From positions 1-6,676 of the forward strand of contig WAOZ01000150.1 of the NCBI GenBank assembly GCA_015520975.1: a stretch of 6,676 nt of DNA, written 5' to 3'. The position numbers and the translations under genes are program-made. This stretch comes from DHVE2 group archaeon (lineage in GTDB: Archaea; Thermoplasmatota; Thermoplasmata; Thermoplasmatales; Aciduliprofundaceae). Shown one piece after another: positions 1-5,821 of the stretch. A model generated the notes under the pieces. It saw only the letters and a list, made by a program, of their open reading frames with translations, was not told the origin of the DNA and ran no database searches. The stretch's first letter is position 1, and every line of letters begins with the position of its first letter.

Positions 1-201
1 GACACGGATGGTGATGGGCTGAGCGATTTTGCAGAATTGAAAGGATGGTATGTTTATGCAGATGAGAAATGGGTGGGGAGCAATCCGCACGAATGGGACA
101 CGGATGGTGACGGGCTCAACGACTATAGTGAGTATGAATATGACACGAATCCAAAGGTTAAAGACACGGATGGGGACCATATTCCGGATGCGGAGGATCC
201 G
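1..201 (+). repeat. Thrombospondin type 3-like DxDxDG calcium-binding repeats
   Basis: Three units begin at bases 1, 97 and 163 and encode DTDGDGLSDFAE, DTDGDGLNDYSE and DTDGDHIPDAED. The first two are nearly identical in DNA over about 20 bases. Such repeats bind calcium through Asp side chains and form stiff extracellular spacers. The third unit ends in DPQP, as the last unit of an array often does. The contig edge falls exactly on a unit, so more repeats probably lie upstream. Confidence 0.85.
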
Positions 202-1887
202 CAGCCAACCCTGGTGGAGTATGATAAACCTAATATAACGGTGCCTAAGATATACTCATCGGATGGAAAGTGGTATATAAGCAATTTTTACGCGGAGGAT
301 AATGTGGGTATAGAGAGCGTGGATATTTACTACTATGTGGGAAGCACAATTGAGGTGCACAGAAGCTTTAAATATGATATGAAAAAACAGCTCTGGCTTA
401 CAACGAGCATAGACGATGATGTGTGGGACTATGTTGCGGGTAACAAGATAGAGATAGTGGTAACGGATGTGAACGGGAACAAGGCGTATTTTAATTATAC
501 GCATGATCTGTACAGTGATTTGAGCAAGGTATGGAGCAGTATAAGCAAGTACATAAGCGGAGCGATAGTGAATGCGGTGAAAGCACTGATATCAGCGTAT
601 CCGGGCCTGGCGCCGCTGATAGCGCTTGCGTGGGGGCTGGGAGAGAGTCTGTGGAGCAACAGCATAGGCGGGCTGATAGATATAGTGAAGAACCCGATGC
701 AGTTTGTGAACGGCATAAAGAGTTTCATTGCAGCGCTGGAGCAGAACGGAGTGCTGAATACGATAAAGGCGATACTGGGAAGCATAGAGAAGGAGATAAA
801 AAAGAAAGTGGATGAACTCGTGGCGTACATAAGTGATGTAACGAAAAGAGACGCTGTAGAATCGGAATGTTTTGATATGTATGTGGTGGGGGATATAATA
901 GGGTTTGTTGTGAGCATGGCGCTGCAGCCGGGCGGATTTGCGAGTGATCTTGGCGGTTTTATAGAGAAAGTGGGCAGTGATGCCGGTAAACTTGGAGAGG
1001 CTTTCGGAAAAATAGCAGACACGATAGAGAAAATGAAGAGTCTGCTGGAGGATGTGAAATCCACAATCTTGGGTAAATTGATGGAGAAATGCACAGCATT
1101 GAAGAATGCAGTGAAGGAGCTGGTGCAGGCTGGAAAAATGAGTGAGAAGGTAAGAAACGCACTGAACAAGATTTTTGGCTGGCTGGGAAAGAAGGGCATA
1201 GAAGAAAATGAAGCACTGGTGAAGGAAGCAACCCAGGAGATAGAAAATGGGGCGAATGCAAAGGATGTGGAGGATGCGATAGATGATATAAGAAGTGATA
1301 GTGGAGTTGCGGGCAAGCCGGAGAAGGAGAAAGAATTATTAGAAGCGGAGGAGTATGCTATAAAGGAAGTAGGGTTAACGGGAGAGAAGGCGAAGATATT
1401 CCACGAGGTTCTACGCCGCGGGCTGGTGAGCGAGGTAGATAAGACCGATGCAGAGTTCTTGAAGAAGGTGGCGGAGTATATAAAGTATAGTGATAAAAAT
1501 CCGTTGGATGCTGGTGAAGATACTGTGGTAAGATTTATGAAAGCGAAAGATGTGACTACTCAAATAAACGGTGAAACCATTGAGGATTTCGCTGTATTAC
1601 TTCAGAAAGACTGGGAGCACATAAAGATTAGACACATCGGAAGCAATGCCGAGGGAACACCATTTAGATATGCTGATGGAAGATATCTTTCCGATGAAGA
1701 AGTAAGAGATCTAATAGAATACGGACTAAAGAAAGGATATGTAGATACAGTACATAACAATGATCCAACCAAATACATAGTAATAGCATGCAAATTACAA
1801 GGTTATTGGGGTGGCAGAGGCATACGTATAATAGTGAGCAAGGAATATGGAAATATAATAACTGCATATTTGACTACAGCGGTTTAG
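1..1887 (+). CDS. Polymorphic toxin-like surface protein, 5'-truncated, BECR-like C-terminal tip
   Basis: The frame is open from base 1 to TAG 1885-1887, giving 628 visible residues; the TTG at 37 is only a codon, and the real start and any signal peptide lie off the contig. Seen, numbering from base 1: three DTDGD-type calcium-binding repeats (residues 1-67); a beta-rich segment (about 74-168) with the 'AEDNVGIESVDIYY' and 'VTDVNGNKAYF' pattern of Ig-like domains; a long helical region (about 175-450) with hydrophobic stretches near 203-217 and 294-307; a charged helical linker (about 450-510); and a tip (about 515-628) with WEHIKIRH (H540, R544, H545) and a terminal IRIIVS...NIITAY strand pair. 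The HI..RH plus closing RVVV..G.iiTaY pattern is typical of BECR-fold (barnase/EndoU/colicin-like) RNase toxins. That assignment is inferred by eye. The role would be an exported antagonistic toxin neutralised by the gene that follows. A plain adhesin is the alternative. Confidence 0.75.
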   Translation, partial: DTDGDGLSDFAELKGWYVYADEKWVGSNPHEWDTDGDGLNDYSEYEYDTNPKVKDTDGDHIPDAEDPQPTLVEYDKPNITVPKIYSSDGKWYISNFYAEDNVGIESVDIYYYVGSTIEVHRSFKYDMKKQLWLTTSIDDDVWDYVAGNKIEIVVTDVNGNKAYFNYTHDLYSDLSKVWSSISKYISGAIVNAVKALISAYPGLAPLIALAWGLGESLWSNSIGGLIDIVKNPMQFVNGIKSFIAALEQNGVLNTIKAILGSIEKEIKKKVDELVAYISDVTKRDAVESECFDMYVVGDIIGFVVSMALQPGGFASDLGGFIEKVGSDAGKLGEAFGKIADTIEKMKSLLEDVKSTILGKLMEKCTALKNAVKELVQAGKMSEKVRNALNKIFGWLGKKGIEENEALVKEATQEIENGANAKDVEDAIDDIRSDSGVAGKPEKEKELLEAEEYAIKEVGLTGEKAKIFHEVLRRGLVSEVDKTDAEFLKKVAEYIKYSDKNPLDAGEDTVVRFMKAKDVTTQINGETIEDFAVLLQKDWEHIKIRHIGSNAEGTPFRYADGRYLSDEEVRDLIEYGLKKGYVDTVHNNDPTKYIVIACKLQGYWGGRGIRIIVSKEYGNIITAYLTTAV

Positions 1888-1896
1888 AGGAGGTGA
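1887..1896 (+). promoter_or_regulatory. Strong ribosome binding site for the first immunity candidate
   Basis: GAGGAGGTGA begins on the last base of the toxin stop codon and lies 6 bases before ATG 1903. It couples translation of the downstream gene tightly to the toxin gene, as expected for a toxin-immunity pair, and it supports the 1903 start. Confidence 0.8.
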
Positions 1897-1902
1897 ATTA
1901 AG

Positions 1903-2385
1903 ATGAACGATATAATTGATATTTCGGAAGAAAGCATCGAAGAATTTCAGAAGACCTCGGCGAAGACAGATAGTTGGATGTTACATTATTTTACACTATA
2001 CATCCATCTTCCCACAGGTGAGGTCATAAGAAGTGAAACGCAAATTTTCATGGATATTGCAAACTTAATTAACGCTATTGATTCTCTTATTTTGTTTAAA
2101 AAAGGAGCGGTTCTTTTTGACAGCGGAGGTAAATATTCAATAGGGTTTGATGTAGTAGATGATTTTTATGTTGAGATCTGGGTTGAAAATAGCGAAAGAA
2201 AGTCATTTAAAATTGAGAGCAAAATCCTATTAAGAAACATGTGTAACCTTTTAATTAAAATTAGAGATATATGCAACATGGTGAAAAAACCTTCAGAGGA
2301 ATTATTGGAAAATTTGCGATTGATAAATGTTTATTTGCACATAATAAATTTAAGGATAGAAGATTATCGGAATCAACTTGTATGA
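1903..2385 (+). CDS. Probable immunity protein for the upstream toxin
   Basis: This 160-residue gene starts at an ATG 15 bases after the toxin stop with an excellent ribosome site. I do not recognise the family. Seen: no signal peptide or membrane segment; an acidic N-terminus (residues 1-20); an alternating beta pattern around residues 28-42 and 68-96 (YFTLYIHLPTGEVI, KYSIGFDVVDDFYVEIWV); and a helical C-terminal third rich in Leu, Ile and Asn. A small, cytosolic, acidic protein immediately behind a toxin is the classic immunity position, so inhibition of the tip domain of the upstream gene is the likely job. It is more AT-rich than the body of the toxin gene, like the tip itself, consistent with tip and immunity moving as one unit. 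It does not resemble the other immunity candidates in this window. Confidence 0.7.
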   Translation: MNDIIDISEESIEEFQKTSAKTDSWMLHYFTLYIHLPTGEVIRSETQIFMDIANLINAIDSLILFKKGAVLFDSGGKYSIGFDVVDDFYVEIWVENSERKSFKIESKILLRNMCNLLIKIRDICNMVKKPSEELLENLRLINVYLHIINLRIEDYRNQLV

Positions 2386-2403
2386 ATTATGAAAGAAAAA
2401 TAG

Positions 2404-2499
2404 GTTAATTATTGGGTTGTGATAAGCGAAGATAAATATCCTAGATGGGTTATCCAGCACATCCTAAATCAAAACCACCCTGGAGATGGGAGGTGCTAA
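2404..2499 (+). pseudogene. Orphan toxin C-terminal tail (remnant)
   Basis: An open stretch between TAG 2401 and TAA 2497-2499 encodes about 31 residues including YWVVISEDKYPRWV and QHILNQNHPGDGR. It has no ribosome site of its own; a GTG at 2419 is the only start-like codon. It lies between an immunity stop and an immunity start, and its stop is one base before ATG 2501, the position a toxin C-terminus would take. The sequence does not resemble the first toxin's tip, so it would be a different toxin family. It is short and the call rests mainly on position. Confidence 0.35.
2488..2495 (+). promoter_or_regulatory. Ribosome binding site that fixes the original start of the broken immunity gene
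   Basis: GGGAGGTG lies 5 bases before ATG 2501. This ATG is one base out of frame with the conserved reading frame downstream. The site therefore shows that translation began at 2501 and that a frameshift followed, rather than a natural start at TTG 2514. Confidence 0.65.
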
Positions 2500-2760
2500 A
2501 ATGAGAAACAAAATTGGTACCTCCAGAAATAATCCAGATAAAGCCATATACAATGGAAGACGAAAAAGTAGTAGATCAAATAGTGGTAGTAAAGCTCACA
2601 GATGGAAATGTGTTGAGGCTATTTGATGCACAGTGCAAAGTGGATTACGATGCTGTAAACAAGCATGTTCTCTTGTCTATTGAGCTCTTAATTTATAAGA
2701 TAAAAAAAGAGGTGAAGGGTTGCTCTTTTAGTATTAAACAGGTTAAAGGATGGTTAGCAG

Positions 2761-3010
2761 ATATTTGCGGCAAATATCGGTTTTGCGGCTATGCGAAGCC
2801 CACGAAGTGGGTTTGGACGGAGCGGTAGCGAAGTCGCATAGCCGCTAGTATTGCGCCCCCGCAGAAGCGGGGCCGAAGGAGTTGCGGTTTTGTTCCCGAA
2901 AACCCTTTTACCGTTCCCCTTCTGAGAGTTAAATAACATAGTTATTTTTCGTTAGGGTTTGAGGGAACTGTGCCGTTAGGCACAGCCCGATGGGCAAAAC
3001 CGCAATTGCG
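2761..3010 (+). mobile_element. GC-rich hairpin element inserted in the immunity gene (MITE-like or structured RNA)
   Basis: About 250 bases hold a dense series of perfect stems. They are 2761-2767/2771-2777 (loop CGG); 2785-2796/2834-2845 (12 bp, with an inner CCCAC-GAA-GTGGG hairpin at 2799-2811); CCCCGC-AGAA-GCGGGG at 2857-2872; GGTTTT/AAAACC at 2886-2904; AAATAAC-ATA-GTTATTT at 2931-2947; and CTGTGCC-GTTA-GGCACAG at 2968-2985. CGGTTTTGC (2778-2786) near the left end is repeated inverted as GCAAAACCG (2994-3002 less the flanks) near the right end. No protein is encoded. Family-like coding sequence lies on both sides, so it is an insertion. A non-autonomous relative of IS200/IS605 elements, whose ends carry subterminal hairpins, is one reading. 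Exact ends and any target duplication are not clear. Confidence 0.5.
2882..3005 (+). ncRNA. Possible structured RNA closed by an 11-bp stem
   Basis: TTGCGGTTTTG (2882-2892) pairs perfectly with CAAAACCGCAA (2995-3005) and encloses two further perfect 7-bp hairpins (2931-2947 and 2968-2985), with GGG/CCC flanking the second. This nested architecture looks like a folded RNA rather than random sequence. It resembles in general form the right-end/omega-RNA region of TnpB-type elements, but no TnpB gene is present and I cannot match a known family. Transcription is not shown. Confidence 0.3.
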
Positions 3011-3150
3011 TAAGTACTTGAGTTATCTGGAAGTTACAGTATTGAAACTCCTTATGGGTTGATAACAACTTATCAAAAATACAAAGAGTATATCGGAAAA
3101 GAAATAGTTGCATATGGGTGCTTGGATGTGAGTGATGTAAAGATTCAATC

Positions 3151-3255
3151 AGCGGATGGAATCTAATATACGAATATCGTTGCAAAAAGATTTATGTTGT
3201 AGTGAATGAAGGTGATAAAGGTATAATAACGGCACATCTATATGGTGGAGGGTGA
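3151..3255 (+). pseudogene. Orphan toxin tail related to the tip of the first toxin
   Basis: Frame 1 is open from 3136 to TGA 3253-3255 and ends KKIYVVVNEGDKGIITAHL. This parallels the end of the first toxin, IRIIVSKEYGNIITAYL, including the closing IITA-x-L strand. Only the last 30 or so residues remain; the start overlaps the end of the broken immunity frame by a few bases, marking a recombination joint. It has no start signal. Its stop lies 6 bases before the ATG of the next immunity-family gene, and its Gly-rich end supplies that gene's ribosome site. Confidence 0.55.
3247..3255 (+). promoter_or_regulatory. Ribosome binding site within the toxin-tail end
   Basis: GGAGGGTGA, which also encodes the last glycines and the stop of the toxin tail, lies 6 bases before ATG 3262. 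Toxin end and immunity start are translationally coupled here, as at 1887-1903. Confidence 0.6.
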
Positions 3256-3261
3256 TAACTA

Positions 3262-3705
3262 ATGAGACATAGAGTACTTGTGAAAGACTACGGCTTTAAC
3301 GAGTATACAGCTGCGGAGGGATGGGGAGAAATTGTGGTTAATGGAATTGAATTAAGGGTATTTATTACCTGTATGAAACTGCTACATATTCTCTATAAAG
3401 ATGATTATCGCGGAAAGGAGATAGATGTTGAGCTTGCAATTTCAGAGCATGATGTAATGTATGGTTGGTAAGAAAGAATAATGATACTTTATTTTAAGTG
3501 AAAAGGATGCTTTGGTACCACATTATTTATAGGAGAAGTTGTAGAGAGAGAAGATGAGAATGAATGCGGTAAGGTTATTTTCGACTGTGGAGTTTTGTTA
3601 GATGCATGTATGGATAAGGGATACTCATTTAAGGAACTGGAGAAGGGAGATTATATACTTGTTATCGGAAGACTTGACATGCTAGGGGTGGATGATTTAA
3701 AATGA
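3262..3705 (+). pseudogene. Immunity-family gene broken by two in-frame stops
   Basis: ATG 3262 has a good ribosome site and opens a frame of 69 codons to TAA 3469. The same frame continues past TGA 3499 and is then open to TGA 3703-3705, giving 147 codons in all. The first part (EIVVNGIELRVFI, YRGKEIDVELAI) matches the first domain of the intact paralogue (KVGTYNLRCFL, YLGQKVKIILFL). The last part (GEVVERED...VIFDCGVLL...KGDYILVIGRLDML) matches its second domain (GTVKEVHDEFWVVDCGITI...VGDWIVARGRLDAY). Both halves staying in one frame argues for recent decay by point changes, or a small rearrangement in the linker. The 69-residue first half could still be translated. Two different stop codons make recoding unlikely. 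Confidence 0.65.
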
Positions 3706-3789
3706 AATATAAAACATTACTATATTCAAAAGGGCGATGGCCTTCATGTGTATCAGTTGAGAGTGATAATAAGTGATAATCCGATATAA
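3706..3789 (+). pseudogene. Possible third orphan toxin tail
   Basis: Directly after the broken immunity gene, in the same frame, 27 codons run to TAA 3787 and include GDGLHVYQLRVIISDNP. QLRVIIS resembles GIRIIVS near the end of the first toxin. Its position between two immunity-family genes fits the toxin-tail pattern. It is very short and probably frameshifted before its end, so this is tentative. Confidence 0.25.
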
Positions 3790-3817
3790 AACGGATAAAG
3801 TAAGGTGTGTGATTAGT

Positions 3818-4291
3818 ATGCGTGATTTAATAGAAAAGGATAGATTACACAAATATGCGATGACAGCAGAGATAGTAAGCATCCTTGGAGGAGATGAAGA
3901 GGTTGATACGGCGATATTTAAAGTTGGAACATACAACTTAAGATGCTTTCTTCCTGACTATCGCATAGAGAAATGGAAAGAGAAAAAAGCCAATGAAGAA
4001 AAATATCTTGGACAAAAAGTCAAAATCATTCTTTTTCTCCTCTATCTTGAGAAACCCAAAAAGAATACAATGAATAAAAGGAGGATAGAGCAGGTTGCAA
4101 CTAAGTATATTCCTGCGGAGTATTCCACGTGGTATGAGGTTGAGGGAACTGTGAAGGAAGTACATGATGAATTCTGGGTGGTTGATTGCGGGATCACGAT
4201 CATAGTTGATAGAGCGACTTCCGAGAATTACAGAGTGGGGGATTGGATCGTAGCTCGTGGTAGGTTAGATGCATATTTGATAGAAGGATAA
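3818..4291 (+). CDS. Intact member of the OB/SH3-like immunity-candidate family
   Basis: The frame is open from GTG 3773, but ATG 3818 has AAGGTG ten bases upstream and aligns with the start of the paralogue at 3262, so 3818 is preferred (157 residues). Seen: two beta-rich modules. Residues about 15-75 (TAEIVSILGG, VGTYNLRCFL, GQKVKIILFLLYL) are followed by a basic Lys/Arg linker (MNKRRIEQ) and residues about 105-157 (VEGTVKEVHDEFWVVDCG, YRVGDWIVARGRLDAY). The second module has the strand order and closing G-R-L-D strand expected of a small OB- or SH3-like barrel. No export signal. Two broken paralogues lie directly upstream, each behind a toxin-tail remnant. I do not recognise the family; inhibition of a toxin tip is inferred from context. 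The next toxin fragment abuts its stop codon. Confidence 0.65.
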   Translation: MRDLIEKDRLHKYAMTAEIVSILGGDEEVDTAIFKVGTYNLRCFLPDYRIEKWKEKKANEEKYLGQKVKIILFLLYLEKPKKNTMNKRRIEQVATKYIPAEYSTWYEVEGTVKEVHDEFWVVDCGITIIVDRATSENYRVGDWIVARGRLDAYLIEG

Positions 4292-4938
4292 CGCGAAACA
4301 TAATCAAATCCGAAGGCTACAAGCCAGAGGAGGTGTACCTTTACGCGATATTGCCGAGGAAGGCGCTTGCGGGCAACGAGAAGGCGGTGGAGATGCTGCG
4401 CAGCGTGTGGACAAAGGTGCTGGAGAAGAATCCGCTTAAGGATGGATTTGGCAGGGTGGTGAAGATAAAGGACAGCACAGATCTCATAAAAGCGTTCAAG
4501 AGCGGGGACAAGAGCAGGGTTGAGGAGATAATAAGGGAACTAAAAAACGCGAAGGGACAATACGAGTTCGGACGTGGGAAAGGCATATTTAGGGTGAAGG
4601 ACATACATGGCACAACGCCAGAGGAGGTGTATGAGGAGTTGAGAGGCACAGGAGATGCAAGCGGTCGAGTGATAATCGAGTTCCGCACGGAGAGCAACCC
4701 CAAGATATTTAACGATCTAGGATGGGATGATATGGAAAAAGAATTGATAAATCCAACATATAAGTATCCCTACACAGGAACAGGGTTCATAGCGAGCAAG
4801 GACGGAGAGATACTGCCGGAGTACTACCTTAACTGGGCAACAGATGACGGGGAAATGCCTAGTGATTTTGGTATATCGGGGATAAAGCTAATACGAGGAA
4901 GTGGCAACAATATAGAAGTGTACTCTATCGGGTGGTGA
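4291..4938 (+). CDS. Orphan toxin cassette: pre-toxin segment plus YPYTG C-terminal domain
   Basis: The frame is open from 4264, but protein-like sequence starts at the stop of the preceding gene. GTG 4333 is the nearest possible start (201 residues), yet the GAGGAGGTG around it is simply coding for EEV. Helical sequence at the start (NIIKSEGYKPEEV...ILPRKAL, KVLEKNPLKDGFGRVVKI) lines up loosely with the pre-toxin of the first toxin (YAIKEVGLTGEKA...VLRRGL, SDKNPLDAGEDTVVRF). Numbering from 4333, the tip has GTTPEEVYEE (93-102), YPYTGTGF (145-152) and ILPEYYL (160-166). The gene at 5822 shares this tip. Base composition shifts from GC-richer to AT-richer near 4700, as it does at the tip of the first toxin. 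I cannot name the tip family. It is best read as a displaced, silent toxin 3' end. Confidence 0.6.
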   Translation, partial: TRNIIKSEGYKPEEVYLYAILPRKALAGNEKAVEMLRSVWTKVLEKNPLKDGFGRVVKIKDSTDLIKAFKSGDKSRVEEIIRELKNAKGQYEFGRGKGIFRVKDIHGTTPEEVYEELRGTGDASGRVIIEFRTESNPKIFNDLGWDDMEKELINPTYKYPYTGTGFIASKDGEILPEYYLNWATDDGEMPSDFGISGIKLIRGSGNNIEVYSIGW

Positions 4939-4941
4939 GTT

Positions 4942-5811
4942 ATGCCGATATTCAAGTGGAGCGGGAATTACTTTTACGGATATTTTTTTCCGCATGAAAA
5001 GCCGGAGAAGATAGTACTATGGACATACATCGAAGAGAAGGGAGAGAAATACAAATTTAGAAAAAAGCTGAGTAGATATTACCGTGGTGGATTTTTCTAC
5101 GAGAAGGATCCAATAGGAAATATTCTCGCGCGTTATGAAAAGTCCATCTCGTTGGAAGAGCAGGAAGATCCGGAACTGCCTAAAAAGTACCCAGGGAAAT
5201 ACTACTGGGTGTGGTACAATGGGGCATTTTTCGAGGTAATGGGAGAGACGGAGAAATACATACGGGTTGAGGTAGGAGAGTGGAGATACGATCAGGCGGA
5301 CGCTTTGGGGATAGACAGGAAGAAGGTAGAAGCTGAGAGGTTTGAGAGTCAGGATGTACCGTACTGGTGGTTCAGGAAGAGCGATGTGAAGATGCCGGAC
5401 GAGTTTGGTAAGGGAAAGTACATATACCTAAATCTGGGAGGGTACTACAGACCAGGGGTATATGCGGTTGTGAGAAGGAAGGGAAAATACATAAGAGTGA
5501 GGGGTAGGAAGGTGTATGACAGGAGAAAGATAGATCGGCTCTATGAGGAAATAAAAGAATATATAGAAAATGGGCTATTCCCGATGGGAAGGACATACAA
5601 ATTCATGGATGATGTTAGGAAAGAGATGAATACGATAATAAACAAAGAGGCGGAGCCGGATATGTGGAGGCCGAGTGAAGATGAACTATTTTACGAGGTG
5701 ACGTTTGATCTGGAAAAACTGAGAAAATATAGAGTAATGAGAGATAGTAAACAACATCCTTATTTGGATTTCTATTTATATGGGGAAGAGGATGTTCCCT
5801 ATAGACTATGA
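4942..5811 (+). CDS. Aromatic-rich probable immunity protein with internal repeat
   Basis: This 289-residue gene starts at an ATG 3 bases after the stop of the cassette, so the two are translationally coupled. It is not a recognised family. Seen: no signal peptide; unusually rich in Tyr, Trp, Phe, Lys and Arg (MPIFKWSGNYFYGYFF at the start). Two similar beta-rich segments occur, about residues 91-125 (FFEVMGETEKYIRVEVG followed by a D-R-K-K-V-E helix) and about 171-205 (VYAVVRRKGKYIRVRG followed by a D-R-R-K-I-D helix), suggesting a duplicated SH3-like unit. The C-terminal quarter is helical then beta. Its place between two proteins that share the YPYTG domain suggests it protects against one or both. 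It could instead be an accessory protein. Confidence 0.6.
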   Translation: MPIFKWSGNYFYGYFFPHEKPEKIVLWTYIEEKGEKYKFRKKLSRYYRGGFFYEKDPIGNILARYEKSISLEEQEDPELPKKYPGKYYWVWYNGAFFEVMGETEKYIRVEVGEWRYDQADALGIDRKKVEAERFESQDVPYWWFRKSDVKMPDEFGKGKYIYLNLGGYYRPGVYAVVRRKGKYIRVRGRKVYDRRKIDRLYEEIKEYIENGLFPMGRTYKFMDDVRKEMNTIINKEAEPDMWRPSEDELFYEVTFDLEKLRKYRVMRDSKQHPYLDFYLYGEEDVPYRL

Positions 5812-5816
5812 GGTGA
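5811..5816 (+). promoter_or_regulatory. Ribosome binding site for the 5822 gene
   Basis: AGGTGA starts on the last base of the upstream stop codon, 5 bases before ATG 5822. It supports this start and shows the gene is a genuine separate cistron, unlike the cassette at 4291. Confidence 0.6.
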
Positions 5817-5821
5817 GATAG

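Larger units (their letters stand above)
2501..3166 (+). pseudogene. Broken immunity-family gene, frameshifted and split by an insertion
   Basis: ATG 2501 has a good ribosome site, but its frame closes after about 41 codons. Skipping one A in the AAAA run at 2510-2513 joins it to the open frame that runs through 2514-2828 (MRNK-LVPPEIIQIKPY...). That frame matches the intact paralogue at 3818: IVVVKLTDGNVLRLF against AIFKVGTYNLRCF, and the following strand SIELLIYKIKKE against KIILFLLYLEKP. Near 2761 the protein-like sequence gives way to GC-rich hairpin DNA. Family-like sequence resumes at 3014-3166 (VLELSGSYSIETPYG, then YIGKEIVAYGCLDV before TAA), matching VEGTV...YRVGDWIVARGRLDAY of the paralogue. 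The gene has thus lost function twice. The frameshift could be a sequencing error, but the insertion cannot. Confidence 0.6.

Noticed and set aside
495..1316. Long minus-strand open frame of 273 codons
   Set aside because: It lies wholly opposite the toxin gene and its Ser/Pro/Phe-rich translation is what a shadow of Lys/Glu/Ala-rich coding sequence gives. No start signals support it.
2514..2828. A 104-codon gene starting at TTG 2514
   Set aside because: The ribosome site points to ATG 2501, and the last 20 or so codons run into the hairpin element. It is one segment of a broken gene, not a whole one.
2750..3015. CRISPR array or tRNA gene in the hairpin region
   Set aside because: The stems differ from each other and have no regular spacing, and no cloverleaf with a T-loop and acceptor pair can be drawn.
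3469..3501. Stop-codon readthrough or selenocysteine/pyrrolysine recoding
   Set aside because: The two stops differ (TAA and TGA), neither lies at a conserved residue, and I see no recoding element. Decay is simpler.
2959..4153. A 14-base match, TTGAGGGAACTGTG, between the hairpin element (2959) and the intact immunity gene (4140)
   Set aside because: In the element it forms part of a hairpin and in the gene it encodes VEGTV. The flanks do not match, so chance is likely.
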